Of a DNA stretch of 64,000 bases, positions 25,502 to 34,089 are shown piece after piece (position 1 is the stretch's first letter; every line of letters begins with the position of its first letter). The stretch is taken from assembly GCF_024749165.1 (NCBI RefSeq), contig NZ_CP087190.1:3073501-3137500 (forward strand), read 5' to 3'. A program made the translations under genes and the position numbers. This DNA is from Pseudomonas sp. B21-023 (GTDB lineage: Bacteria; Pseudomonadota; Gammaproteobacteria; Pseudomonadales; Pseudomonadaceae). The notes under the pieces were generated by a model. It ran no database searches. It was not told the origin of the DNA and was given only the letters and a program-made list of their open reading frames with translations.

Positions 25502-26839
25502 TCAACGGTCGAACATCAAGGGCAGTCCCTGGCACGGGTCGCGCACCTGGCCCTGGTGCCAGGCCAGTTGCCCCGACACCACCGTGGTACGTACCACATG
25601 GTGAAAAGCGCGCTGCTGGAACGGCGTCCAGCCGCAGCGCGCCAGGATCGGGTCGTCCGCCACGGCCCGTGGCCTGGCCAGACGCTCGACGATGGCGAAG
25701 TCTGCCCAGTACCCCTCGCGCAGAAAACCGCGTTCGCGAATGGCGAACAGCTCGGCCACCGCGTGGCTGGTCTTGGTCACCACCTGGGCCATGCTCAGCA
25801 CTCCTTCGCTGACCAGTTCCAGCGCCGCCGGGAGGGCATGCTGCACCAGCGGCAGGCCTGACGGTGCGCGTGCATACACCCGCCGTTTCTCTTCCAGCGT
25901 ATGCGGCGCGTGGTCGGTACCGATCACATCGATACGGTCACGGGCCAGGGCCTTGCGCAAGGCGTCACGGTCGGTGCCAGTCTTGATCGCCGGGTTGCAC
26001 TTGATCAGATGGCCGAGGCTGGCGTAGTCGCTGTCGTCGAACAGCAGGTGGTGCAAGCACACCTCAGCAGTGATGCGCTTGCCGCTCACCGGGCCGGGCG
26101 TGAACAACGCCAGCTCGCGTACAGTGGTCAGATGCAGCACATGCAGGCGCGTGCCAAAACGCCGGGCCAGTTGCACGGCCAGGCTCGAGGAACGGTAGCA
26201 GGCATCGGCATCGCGGATCAGCGGGTGCGCGGCCGGGGGGATGAACTCGCCGTGGCGCGCCCGCCACCAAGCCTCGTTCTGCAGAATGCTCGGCGTGTCT
26301 TCGCAATGGGCCAGGACGATGGTCGGCGCATAGATGAAGAGTTTTTCCAGCACCTGCGGATCGTCCACCAGCATGTCGCCAGTGGACGCGCCCATGAACA
26401 CCTTGATCCCGGCCACTTCGCGGGGGTCGAGGGCGGCAATGGTGTCGAGGTTGTCGCGGCTAACGCCGAAATGAAAGCCATAGTTGGCCCGTGAGCCCGC
26501 AGCCGCCCGGCGCTTCTTGTCGGCCAGCGCCTCCAGGGTCAACGTGGGCGGGTTGGTGTTGGGCATGTCCATGAAACTGGTGATACCCCCGGCCACCGCT
26601 GCCCGCGACTCGCTGGCGATGCAGCCCTTGTGCGGCGCCCCCGGCTCGCGAAAGTGCACCTGGTCGTCGATCATCCCCGGCAGCAGCCAAGCTCCCTTGG
26701 CATCAATCTCCAGTGCCGCCCGGGCGTTGTCGAGGCTGCCGGCGATCCGTTCTATGCGCCCATGGCGCACCAGCAGATCGGCTTCGAATTCACGCCCCTC
26801 GTTGACCAGTCGCGCATTGCGCACCAATAGCGTGTCCAT
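25502..26839 (-). CDS. pyrC2: Dihydroorotase-type amidohydrolase, PyrC2-like
   Basis: A 445-residue amidohydrolase of the dihydroorotase family, which interconverts carbamoyl-aspartate and dihydroorotate in pyrimidine synthesis. It has GMIDDQVHFREPG at about 55-67, MPNTNP at 92-97, the Lys-containing GIKVFMGAST, VLAHCED, LHVLHLTT and GTDHAPH. The first metal-binding His of the usual HxH is Gln60, as in the related DDQVHFREPG subgroup. Placement between gamma-carbonic anhydrase and dksA2 matches the P. aeruginosa low-zinc cluster, where PyrC2 backs up the main enzyme. Its start lies 2 bp after the stop of the upstream gene, so it is co-transcribed. Confidence 0.88.
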   Translation of the reverse strand: MDTLLVRNARLVNEGREFEADLLVRHGRIERIAGSLDNARAALEIDAKGAWLLPGMIDDQVHFREPGAPHKGCIASESRAAVAGGITSFMDMPNTNPPTLTLEALADKKRRAAAGSRANYGFHFGVSRDNLDTIAALDPREVAGIKVFMGASTGDMLVDDPQVLEKLFIYAPTIVLAHCEDTPSILQNEAWWRARHGEFIPPAAHPLIRDADACYRSSSLAVQLARRFGTRLHVLHLTTVRELALFTPGPVSGKRITAEVCLHHLLFDDSDYASLGHLIKCNPAIKTGTDRDALRKALARDRIDVIGTDHAPHTLEEKRRVYARAPSGLPLVQHALPAALELVSEGVLSMAQVVTKTSHAVAELFAIRERGFLREGYWADFAIVERLARPRAVADDPILARCGWTPFQQRAFHHVVRTTVVSGQLAWHQGQVRDPCQGLPLMFDR

Positions 26840-26841
26840 GC

Positions 26842-27402
26842 TCAGAACTCGTTCTGCAAGGCCTTGTAGCCCTGGACCAGGTCGATATTGGTGCGCGCCA
26901 CGTCCTCGGAAAACTCCGAGGCCGATACGCTGACCGGCGGGTAGCGCTCCAGGTCGGTATGCGGACCGATGTGCTCGGTGGGCGGCACGTAAAAGCGTGG
27001 CGGCAAGTCGCGGCCGTCGACCACCGAGTTGTGCCGCACCACGCTGCCATCACCGACCTTGCAGTTGAACAGCACGCTGTTGAAGCCGATGAACACCCGG
27101 TCGCCGACTTCGCACGGGCCGTGGACGATGGAGCGATGGGCGATCGAGCTGTACTGGCCGATGCGCACCGCCGCGCCGGACTTGGAATGGATCACCACGC
27201 CATCCTGGATATTGGAATTGGCGCCGATGACGATCGGCTGCATGTCGCCGTCGGCGTCCACCTCGTCGGCGCGGATCACCGCGTAGGGGCCGACGAACAC
27301 GTTGTCGTGGATGATCACCTTGCCGCAGATGATGGCGGTGTGGTCGATATAGGCCGATTCGGCGATTTGCGGGAGATGGCCGGAGGGGTTTCTGCGGATC
27401 AC
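26842..27402 (-). CDS. Gamma-class carbonic anhydrase-like protein
   Basis: A 186-residue left-handed beta-helix protein with hexapeptide repeats (IICGKVIIHDNVFVGPYAVI, IGANSNIQDGVVIH) and the His residues VVIHS, AHRSIVHG expected to bind the metal. It is the first gene of the low-zinc operon with pyrC2 and dksA2. The start is GTG with AGGA 8 nt upstream. A Zur-type box lies 33 bp upstream. In P. aeruginosa the corresponding gene sits in the same cluster; carbonic anhydrase activity is inferred. Confidence 0.85.
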   Translation of the reverse strand: MIRRNPSGHLPQIAESAYIDHTAIICGKVIIHDNVFVGPYAVIRADEVDADGDMQPIVIGANSNIQDGVVIHSKSGAAVRIGQYSSIAHRSIVHGPCEVGDRVFIGFNSVLFNCKVGDGSVVRHNSVVDGRDLPPRFYVPPTEHIGPHTDLERYPPVSVSASEFSEDVARTNIDLVQGYKALQNEF

Positions 27403-27434
27403 GATGAGGTCCTGCCTGTGAGGAAGATCGCAAA

Positions 27435-27449
27435 TGTTACGTTATAACA
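27435..27449 (-). promoter_or_regulatory. Zur box
   Basis: TGTTACGTTATAACA fits the gamma-proteobacterial Zur consensus TGTTATANTATAACA at 13 of 15 positions, in an AT-rich patch 33 bp upstream of the gamma-carbonic anhydrase start. Zur represses such genes when zinc is sufficient. Confidence 0.8.
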
Positions 27450-27535
27450 ATTACATTGCAACACCTTCCCGCGTCGATCTGGCAAACTGCGTCTTCTTGC
27501 GCAGCGACGCCACGCCCACAGGTCTTGTCTCCACC

Positions 27536-28051
27536 ATGCTTGTCCGCCTCACCCGCATCGAGGATGTTCCCTTGCTCCCGGCCCTGGAACGCTCCGCCGC
27601 CCAGGCATTCCGGCAATTGCCGCACCTCGCCTGGCTGGCCGACAGCGACGTGATGGATGAAACCCAGCACCTGGCATTCGTGAGCGAAGGTTGCAGCTGG
27701 GTCGCCGCGGATGATCAGGGCCAGGCACTGGGTTTTCTCTGCGCCAGCGTTGCCGACGACGCCTTGCACATCCATGAGCTGTCCGTGCGGCAAGAGGCCC
27801 AGGGCCAAGGCCTGGGCCGGCGCCTGCTGGACCAGGCACGGGATGCCGCCCGCCACAAGGGCCTGGCCTGGCTGACCCTGACCACCTTCGACGATGTCCC
27901 CTGGAATGCCCCGTTCTATCAGCGCTACGGCTTCGAACGTCTGGCGGTGCGACAGCTGGATCATCGCCTGCAGACGATCATCTCCAGCGAGCTGGCCCAC
28001 GGCCTGACCGATCGCTGTGCCATGCGCTTGGCCATTACCTGCGGCCCCTAG
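27536..28051 (+). CDS. GNAT family N-acetyltransferase
   Basis: A 171-residue GNAT enzyme. The acetyl-CoA loop is QEAQGQGLGRRLL, preceded by the strand LHIHELSV, and followed by LTLTTFDDVPWNAPFYQRYGF. The acceptor is unknown. The start at 27536 gives MLVRLTRIED; there is no clear ribosome site. It is divergent from the low-zinc operon, so the Zur box could also affect it. Confidence 0.82.
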   Translation: MLVRLTRIEDVPLLPALERSAAQAFRQLPHLAWLADSDVMDETQHLAFVSEGCSWVAADDQGQALGFLCASVADDALHIHELSVRQEAQGQGLGRRLLDQARDAARHKGLAWLTLTTFDDVPWNAPFYQRYGFERLAVRQLDHRLQTIISSELAHGLTDRCAMRLAITCGP

Positions 28052-28079
28052 ACACTGCCGATTTGACTTCGCATTGGCA

Positions 28080-28889
28080 TCAGAACCGCTGCGCGACCAT
28101 CTTGAACGGATACGGCTGCGCCTTGTACTTGCCGATCTTGCCGCGCTTGGGCAGCGTCACCTTGTGCTCCCGGCTGAGGTCCTTGTAAGGGATCTGCTGC
28201 AACAGGTGGCTGATGATATTCAGCCGCGCCTTGCGCTTGTCCTCGGAGCGCGCCATGTACCACGGCGCCCAGGAAGTATCGGAGGCGGCAAACATGTCGT
28301 CGCGGGCGCGGGTGTAGGCGTCCCAGCGGTTGTAGGACTTGACGTCCATCGGCGACAGCTTCCACAGCTTGCGCCCGTCGCTGATGCGGTCCTGTAGCCG
28401 ACGGGCCTGCTCTTCGGCACTGACCTCGAGCCAGTACTTGATGAGGATGATCCCCGACTCGACCATCATCCGCTCGAACATCGGCACCACGGTGAGGAAC
28501 TTGTGGGCCTGCTCTTCGGTGCAGAAGCCCATCACCCGCTCCACGCCGGCGCGGTTGTACCAACTGCGGTCGAAGATCACCACCTCGCCGGCCGCCGGCA
28601 GGTGGGTCAGGTAGCGCTGGGCGTACATCTGGGTCTTCTCGCGCTCGGTCGGCGCCGGCAGCGCCACCACACGGAACACCCGCGGGCTGACGCGCTCGGT
28701 GATGGCCTTGATGGTGCCACCCTTGCCCGCACCGTCGCGGCCTTCGAAGACGATGCACACCTTCAGGCCCTTCTCCACCACCCACTGCTGGAGTTTGACC
28801 AGCTCCACATGCAGGCGCTTGAGTTCCGCCTCGTAGGTCTTGCGTCCAAGCTTCTCGTCGACCTCACCCTTGCGCTTGCCCTTGGCCAT
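28080..28889 (-). CDS. ppk2: Polyphosphate kinase 2
   Basis: A 269-residue class I PPK2. It has Walker A GRDGAGKGG (about 50-58), lid Arg residues, Walker B-like VVIFDRSWYNRAG, and downstream KYWLEVS, DRISDGRKLWKLSP, RWDAYTRARDDMF. PPK2 enzymes transfer phosphate from polyphosphate to nucleotides. The start at 28889 follows GAGAGGAG; longer in-frame starts read through non-coding sequence. Monocistronic. Confidence 0.9.
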   Translation of the reverse strand: MAKGKRKGEVDEKLGRKTYEAELKRLHVELVKLQQWVVEKGLKVCIVFEGRDGAGKGGTIKAITERVSPRVFRVVALPAPTEREKTQMYAQRYLTHLPAAGEVVIFDRSWYNRAGVERVMGFCTEEQAHKFLTVVPMFERMMVESGIILIKYWLEVSAEEQARRLQDRISDGRKLWKLSPMDVKSYNRWDAYTRARDDMFAASDTSWAPWYMARSEDKRKARLNIISHLLQQIPYKDLSREHKVTLPKRGKIGKYKAQPYPFKMVAQRF

Positions 28890-29130
28890 TGCCTGCTCCT
28901 CTCTGCCCGCTTCAGGTCGCCCCGACGGCGCCGGGGCGGAACCAGCAGAGTATGGCTGAACACCCACCGTTTGCCGGTTGGCCGCCAGTCGGTGCCAGAG
29001 GCAGGCTTTGCCAAACAGCGCACAGCACGGGCGATATGTCGTCGTGCCACGATTGCGGCCGCTCTGGCGCGCGGGTTCTAATCCTGCCCTGCGCTCCACC
29101 CAGCAATTGGCAATACAAGGAAGCCTTACA

Positions 29131-29763
29131 ATGGACAGGAAGATCATACCGCTGGCGTTGCTGGCGACCCTGGTCGGCTGCTCGGACAACCAGCAGCCCC
29201 GTGAAGCCGACCTGCGCCAGGCTGCCCAAGCCTACCTCGACAGCCAGTACCCGCACTGTTTCGTGATCAGTGCCTTCCCCACCCGCACCCGTGACTTCGA
29301 CGTCGAAGGGACCAACCAGGCGTTGCATGCCCTGGCCCGGGTCGGCGTGGTCAGCGAACGGGAGGTTGCCCGTACCGAAGTCCCTGAGCGGCTGTGGCAG
29401 CCGGCACGCACCGACATCTACTACGCCTACGACCTCACCGACGAAGGCCGCCGCTACTACAAGGCCGATGCAAGGCGCAAAGCGAACGGCGCCAGCACCG
29501 GCGGGCTGTGCTTCGGCAAGGCCCAGGTCACCGCCATCAACAGCGTCGGCAAGCCTACCGAACATGATGGGCGCAAGCAGTCGCAGGTGAGCTACAGCTA
29601 CCAGGTGAACGAACTGCCGAGCTGGGCCAGCGACGCGGCGGTCCAGGCCGGCATCGCAGGCCTCGGCCAGGCAGCCGCCAGTGTCGCCAAGCCGCTGGAG
29701 GAAACCCGCGCCATGGTGCTCACGGAACAAGGTTGGGTCCACGAGCAACTGCTGACCAACTGA
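29131..29763 (+). CDS. Uncharacterised lipoprotein
   Basis: A 210-residue predicted lipoprotein: MDRKIIPLALLATLVGC with lipobox Cys17, then a mature domain containing YPHCFVISAFPTRT and GLCFGKAQVT, where two Cys residues could pair. RBS AAGGAAG. I do not recognise the family. It is followed by a strong terminator. Confidence 0.75.
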   Translation: MDRKIIPLALLATLVGCSDNQQPREADLRQAAQAYLDSQYPHCFVISAFPTRTRDFDVEGTNQALHALARVGVVSEREVARTEVPERLWQPARTDIYYAYDLTDEGRRYYKADARRKANGASTGGLCFGKAQVTAINSVGKPTEHDGRKQSQVSYSYQVNELPSWASDAAVQAGIAGLGQAAASVAKPLEETRAMVLTEQGWVHEQLLTN

Positions 29764-29813
29764 TCGCGGTGTTAATCCTGGGGAAATCCGCGCACGCCAT
29801 CCTTGCCTCAACC

Positions 29814-29835
29814 CGGCCGCCTGGCGGCCGTTTTT
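29814..29835 (+). terminator. Rho-independent terminator
   Basis: A CGGCCGC-CTG-GCGGCCG hairpin is followed by TTTTT, 50 bp after the lipoprotein stop codon. Confidence 0.85.
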
Positions 29836-29860
29836 AGGTCAATCGATGGAGACCCCAGTG

Positions 29861-30061
29861 ATGAAAACCCTAACCTGTGCACTCGCCCTGCTGGCAACGA
29901 TCTCGGCCACCTCGGCCTTTGCCGAAGGCGGTGCCGACCGCCTCAAGGAACGCAGCGACCAATGGGCGCTGCAACGCCAGCAGACCGAGCAGATCGCCAA
30001 GGGTGACGCCCAGTCACCCGCCCAGCAGCCCCAGGACAGCGCCAACACCCCCTCCAGCTGA
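29861..30061 (+). CDS. Small secreted protein
   Basis: A 66-residue protein with a clear Sec signal peptide (MKTLTCALALLATISATSAFA, cleavage after the last Ala) and a short polar, Gln-rich mature part. GGAG lies upstream of the ATG at 29861. Function unknown. The preceding terminator makes it its own transcription unit. Confidence 0.7.
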   Translation: MKTLTCALALLATISATSAFAEGGADRLKERSDQWALQRQQTEQIAKGDAQSPAQQPQDSANTPSS

Positions 30062-30147
30062 TAGGCCCCATGGGCATTTTTGTTCAATACCCGCGCCGCA
30101 GCATCGGGCAGGATAGCCGCACTATCCTCGCCATAAGGAAACGCCCG

Positions 30148-30735
30148 ATGAGCCTGACACTGTCCATGGCGGCCTTCGCCCTCGCCGCCTCCATCTCCCC
30201 CGGCCCGGTCAACATCGTCGCCCTCGGCAGCGGCGCGCGCCATGGCCTGCGGGCCAGCATCGGGCATGCGGCCGGTGCCACCCTGGGTTTCTGCCTGCTG
30301 CTGGTGCTGGTCGGGCTGGGCGTGCATGAGCTGCTGCTGCGCTGGCCGTTGCTGGGGCAGCTGTTGCATTGGGGCGGGGTGTTGTTCCTGCTGTACATGG
30401 CATGGAAGCTGGCCAGCGACGATGGCGCGCTGGGCGCCGAGGATGGCCAGCGGGCGCCAAGCGCCTGGCACGGCGCGGCCATGCAGTGGCTGAGCCCCAA
30501 GGCCTGGCTGGCGGCCGTGGCCGGCATCGGCGCCTATACCGGCGGCGAGCAACAGCTGTTGTGGCTGTTCACCTGGATCTACGGGCCGATCTGTTTCGTC
30601 TCCGTGGCCAGTTGGGCCTGGGCCGGCAGCGTGATCCGCCAGTATCTGGCCGAGCCGTGGCGGATGCGTCTGCTCAATCGGGTGCTGGCGGGGTTGCTGG
30701 TGGCGAGCGCGGTGTACCTGATGGTAGGAGGTTGA
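30148..30735 (+). CDS. LysE family translocator
   Basis: A 195-residue membrane exporter of the LysE/RhtB family: SISPGPVNIVALGSGARHG near the N-terminus (family SPGP motif), then about five to six hydrophobic segments and MQWLSPKAW. Exports amino acids or related metabolites; the substrate is unknown. The start at 30148 has AAGGAA upstream. It is convergent with an AraC-type gene, a pairing often seen for LysE exporters. Confidence 0.88.
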   Translation: MSLTLSMAAFALAASISPGPVNIVALGSGARHGLRASIGHAAGATLGFCLLLVLVGLGVHELLLRWPLLGQLLHWGGVLFLLYMAWKLASDDGALGAEDGQRAPSAWHGAAMQWLSPKAWLAAVAGIGAYTGGEQQLLWLFTWIYGPICFVSVASWAWAGSVIRQYLAEPWRMRLLNRVLAGLLVASAVYLMVGG

Positions 30736-30743
30736 CAGTTCGT

Positions 30744-30767
30744 GCCCTATCGCGGGGCAAGCCCACG
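30744..30767. repeat. REP half-element
   Basis: GCCCTATCGCGGGGCAAGCC resembles one arm of the perfect REP pair seen at 48711-48789. It lies between the convergent LysE and AraC genes. Confidence 0.5.
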
Positions 30768-30773
30768 TGCTTT

Positions 30774-31550
30774 TCAGGCGTTGCGATAGTGCCCCGGCGT
30801 GGTCGCCAGGTACCGTTTGAAAGCCCTCTGCAGATGCGCCTGGTCGGCAAAGCCGGCTTCCAGCGCCACCTCGGCGATGGCCCTGCCTGCGCGCAACTGC
30901 GCCCGGGCATGCTGCACCCGCTGGTCGAGCAGGTAGGCGTGCGGCGATAGCCCGAAGCGCTTGCCGAATGCGCGGGTCAGGTAGGCCCGTGACAAGCCCG
31001 CCGCAGCACAGATGTCCTCCAGGGTCAGCGGATCCAGACGGTGGGTGCGAATGAACGCGGCGGCCATTTCCAGGCGTGGATGCGCCTGTGGGTGACGCGC
31101 CGCGCCGCCCTCGAGATAACCTGGCAGCTCTGTGAAGAACGTCGCCAGCCGCTCGGCCTTGTCCAGCGCCTCGCTGTCGAGCAGCCCGGCGAACAGGTCG
31201 AGCAACCGCCCGTACAGCGCAGTCGACGTGCTCAATGTCGCTGCCGGCAGTTCGAACCCTCGAGCCTGCAGCCACGGCAAATCAACGAACAGCATCAGGT
31301 AGGACCAAGGTTCGCCCTGGAGGGGGTTGCAGGTGTGTACCACCCCTGGATTCATGAGCACCGTGGTCCCCACGGTCACCTCATGCCGTGCATCACCGGT
31401 CAGGTAAGTGCTGCGCCCGCCGGTGATCACGCCGATGGAAAAGCTCGCGTGGGAATGCGCGGTGTAGCACACCTGGCGGCCATCCCCGACCAGACGGGCC
31501 TCGACGAAGGGCAATGCCGGATCACGCCAGAACCGCGAGACCTCGATCAT
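30774..31550 (-). CDS. AraC family transcriptional regulator
   Basis: A 258-residue AraC-type regulator with an N-terminal cupin sensor (HSHASFSIGVITGG, NPGVVHTCNP) and C-terminal double HTH (LEDICAAAGLSRAYLTRAFGKRFG...EVALEAGFADQAHLQRAFKR). It starts 10 bp downstream of the XRE-cupin regulator on the same strand, so the two form an operon. It probably controls the neighbouring LysE exporter. Confidence 0.85.
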   Translation of the reverse strand: MIEVSRFWRDPALPFVEARLVGDGRQVCYTAHSHASFSIGVITGGRSTYLTGDARHEVTVGTTVLMNPGVVHTCNPLQGEPWSYLMLFVDLPWLQARGFELPAATLSTSTALYGRLLDLFAGLLDSEALDKAERLATFFTELPGYLEGGAARHPQAHPRLEMAAAFIRTHRLDPLTLEDICAAAGLSRAYLTRAFGKRFGLSPHAYLLDQRVQHARAQLRAGRAIAEVALEAGFADQAHLQRAFKRYLATTPGHYRNA

Positions 31551-31560
31551 CGCCCCACCC

Positions 31561-32103
31561 TCACCCTTCGCCGCCCTGCACCACCACCAGCAACTGCGCC
31601 TGGCGCTCGCCGACCGAACGCAGGCGGTGCGGGGTCTGGGCATTGAAATGCAAGGCGTCGCCGGCCTCCAGCAGCACCCGCTCGCTCATGAAGTCGACCT
31701 CCACCTGCCCCTCGTGGACGAACAGGAACTCCTCACCCTCGTGTTCCTTGAAGGTCGGGTCGCTGAACTCGGTCGGCGGCTGGATCAGAAACGGCAACAG
31801 GCTGCGCTGGCCGACCTGCGAGGTCAGCACCGCATAGCCCGGCCCCTCGCCACCGCCCACCAGCGCCTGGCGCTCGCCGCGGCGCACCAGGCTGTAGCGC
31901 GCCTGGCCGTCATGCTCGCCGTCGAACAGCTCTTCGACATTGACGTTCAACGCCCGCGCCAGCTTCAGCGCCGCGGCGATCGACGGCGTGTTGAGGCCAC
32001 GCTCGACCTTGGACAGGTAGCTCTTGGTCATGCCGGACTTCTCGGCCAGCTGCTCAAGGGTGATGCCCAGTTTCTTTCTCAGCAGTTTCAGTCGGATAGA
32101 CAT
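31561..32103 (-). CDS. XRE-family regulator with cupin domain
   Basis: A 180-residue regulator: HTH at about 5-60 (LRKKLGITLEQLAEKSGMTKS) and a C-terminal cupin (EGEEFLFVHEGQVEVDF, LEAGDALHFNAQTPHRL). The cupin usually senses a small ligand. The start at 32103 lies 35 bp from a perfect palindrome that is its likely operator. It is divergent from the class II aldolase/DHDPS-family operon, which it probably regulates along with itself. Confidence 0.85.
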   Translation of the reverse strand: MSIRLKLLRKKLGITLEQLAEKSGMTKSYLSKVERGLNTPSIAAALKLARALNVNVEELFDGEHDGQARYSLVRRGERQALVGGGEGPGYAVLTSQVGQRSLLPFLIQPPTEFSDPTFKEHEGEEFLFVHEGQVEVDFMSERVLLEAGDALHFNAQTPHRLRSVGERQAQLLVVVQGGEG

Positions 32104-32137
32104 GTGAAGCGGGTTTCCCGAACAAACGCACTTGCGC

Positions 32138-32173
32138 ATGACACTTTGTGTCATATAGGATTATTTGTGTCAC
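32138..32173. promoter_or_regulatory. Operator of the XRE-cupin regulator
   Basis: A perfect palindrome, ATGACAC-TTT-GTGTCAT at 32138-32154, is followed by a half-site, TTTGTGTCAC at 32164-32173. Both lie between the divergent regulator and aldolase genes. Confidence 0.6.
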
Positions 32174-32257
32174 CTGATGGTTCGCCCCCTCACCGTCCAA
32201 AGCTCGGGGGCGAGCCAGCCCTGACATCCGTCATCACGCCACAGAGGAAAGATCCCC

Positions 32258-33040
32258 ATGGCCAATACCCTTACCCTCAGCAAAGACCAGCTGGTGCAAA
32301 AGGCACTGACACAGATGCAAGGCTCGCTTGCCGATAATACGTGGACTGTGCGCGAAAAGCTGGCCCTGACCTGCCGAATTCTCTTCGATAACGGCCACGA
32401 CTCGGGCCTGGCCGGGCAGATCAGCGCCCGTGGCGCGCAACCGGGCACTTTCTATACCCAACAACTGGGCCTGGGCTTCGACGAAATCACCGCCGGCAAC
32501 CTGCTGCTGGTCAACGAAGACCTCGAAGTGCTGGAGGGCGAAGGCATGCCCAATCCGGCCAACCGCTTCCACAGCTGGGTGTACCGCGCCCGCCCCGACG
32601 TCAACTGCATCATCCACACCCACCCTACCCACGTCGCCGCGCTGTCGATGCTGGAAGTGCCGCTGCAGGTCTCGCATATGGACCTCTGCCCGCTGTACGA
32701 AGACTGCGCATTCCTCGAAGCCTGGCCGGGCGTGCCGGTGGGTAACGAGGAAGGCGAGATCATCAGCGCCGCCCTGGGCGACAAGCGCGCCATCCTGCTC
32801 TCGCACCACGGCCAGCTGTCCACCGGCACCAGCATCGAGCAGGCCTGCGTCTACGCCCAACTGATCGAGCGCGCCGCGCGCCTGCAACTGCTGGCGATGG
32901 CCGCCGGCACCATCAAGCCAATCGCCCCGGAGCTGGGCCGCGACGCCCACGACTGGATCGACCGGCCCAAGCGCCACGGCGCCGCCTTCAACTACTACGC
33001 CCGGCAGGCCCTGCGCAGCCACGCCGATTGCCTGAACTGA
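32258..33040 (+). CDS. Class II aldolase/adducin family protein
   Basis: A 260-residue zinc-type aldolase fold. It has the metal motif HTHPTH and later LSHHGQLSTG, with GLAGQISAR near the N-terminus. Such enzymes cleave or epimerise sugar phosphates or related hydroxyacids. It is first in an operon with a dihydrodipicolinate-synthase-family lyase, 33 bp upstream of it, and divergent from the XRE-cupin regulator. A small catabolic operon of two aldolases is the likely role, substrate unknown. Confidence 0.85.
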   Translation: MANTLTLSKDQLVQKALTQMQGSLADNTWTVREKLALTCRILFDNGHDSGLAGQISARGAQPGTFYTQQLGLGFDEITAGNLLLVNEDLEVLEGEGMPNPANRFHSWVYRARPDVNCIIHTHPTHVAALSMLEVPLQVSHMDLCPLYEDCAFLEAWPGVPVGNEEGEIISAALGDKRAILLSHHGQLSTGTSIEQACVYAQLIERAARLQLLAMAAGTIKPIAPELGRDAHDWIDRPKRHGAAFNYYARQALRSHADCLN

Positions 33041-33073
33041 TCCCTTTACGCCTTGCTTGCGGAGCCTTGCACA

Positions 33074-33964
33074 ATGACTAATCAATTCCACGGCATCATC
33101 GGCTACACCATCACCCCGTTCAGCGCCGACGGCGAACAGCTCGACCTGCCCGCGCTGGGCCAGTCCATCGACCGCCTGATCGCAGGCGGCGCCCACGCCA
33201 TCGCCCCGCTGGGCAGCACCGGCGAAGGTGCTTATCTGAGCGACAGCGAATGGCAGCAGGTCGCCCAGTACAGCCTGGAGCGCATTGCCAAGCGCGTGCC
33301 GAGCATCGTCAGCGTCTCCGACCTGACCACCGCCGGCGCCGTGCGCCGCGCCCGCTTCGCCCAGCAGCACGGCGCCGACGCGGTAATGGTGCTGCCGGCC
33401 GCGTACTGGAAGCTCAGCGAAGCCGAGATCCTCCAGCACTACCGCGCCATTGGCGCGGCCATCGACATCCCGATCATGCTCTACAACAACCCGGCTACCA
33501 GCGGCACCGACATGCCGGTGGAGCTGATCCTGCGCATCGTGCGCGAGGTGGACAACGTGACCATGGTCAAGGAGAGCACTGGCGACATCCAGCGCATGCA
33601 CAAGCTGCAGCTGCTCGGCGAGGGCCAGGTGCCGTTCTACAACGGCTGCAACCCGCTGGCGCTGGAAGCCTTCGTGGCCGGTGCCACGGGCTGGTGCACG
33701 GCGGCGGCCAACCTGATTCCCGAACTGAACCTGCGGCTGTACCAGGCGGTGCAGAGCGGTGAGCTGGAACAGGCCAAGGCGCTGTTCTACCGCCAGCTGC
33801 CGTTGCTCGACTTCATTCTCAAGGGCGGCTTGCCGGCGACCATCAAGGCTGGCCTTGAGATGACCGGGCTACCGGTAGGCGAGCCACGGCGGCCGGTGTT
33901 CGGGCTGGATGCCGAGGGCCGCGACAAACTGAAGACGCTACTCGACGCTTTGCGTCAGGGTTGA
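33074..33964 (+). CDS. Dihydrodipicolinate synthase/N-acetylneuraminate lyase family protein
   Basis: A 296-residue TIM-barrel lyase with the Schiff-base Lys166 (TMVKESTGD), the pocket PLGSTGEG and the YNNP motif with Tyr137. This is a catabolic or aldolase member of the family rather than DapA itself, given its position after a class II aldolase and the sequence near GCNPLALEAFVAGATG. The start at 33074 follows GGAG. The substrate cannot be told from sequence. Confidence 0.85.
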   Translation: MTNQFHGIIGYTITPFSADGEQLDLPALGQSIDRLIAGGAHAIAPLGSTGEGAYLSDSEWQQVAQYSLERIAKRVPSIVSVSDLTTAGAVRRARFAQQHGADAVMVLPAAYWKLSEAEILQHYRAIGAAIDIPIMLYNNPATSGTDMPVELILRIVREVDNVTMVKESTGDIQRMHKLQLLGEGQVPFYNGCNPLALEAFVAGATGWCTAAANLIPELNLRLYQAVQSGELEQAKALFYRQLPLLDFILKGGLPATIKAGLEMTGLPVGEPRRPVFGLDAEGRDKLKTLLDALRQG

Positions 33965-33976
33965 TGTAACAAACGC

Positions 33977-34002
33977 ACCTGTGGAAGTTCGCTTCCACAG
34001 GT
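33977..34002 (+). terminator. UUCG-loop hairpin
   Basis: A perfect 11-bp stem (ACCTGTGGAAG and complement) closed by TTCG lies 12 bp after the lyase stop. No T-run. Likely terminator or mRNA-stabilising hairpin. Confidence 0.55.
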
Positions 34003-34089
34003 CATTGCACACACTTGAGAACCCCACCCCAAACCCGGAGAATGCCCCCCGACCCAAACGACCAGAAGACATGGAAAAGGACCTTTCCA

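Noticed and set aside
29018..29098. tRNA-Gly-like sequence: acceptor-like GCGCA...TGCGC, a plausible T-arm GCGGG-TTCTAAT-CCTGC and terminal TCCA
   Set aside because: Only 5 of 7 acceptor pairs form, the D-arm and anticodon stem are poor and the variable region is too long; at most a degenerate remnant.
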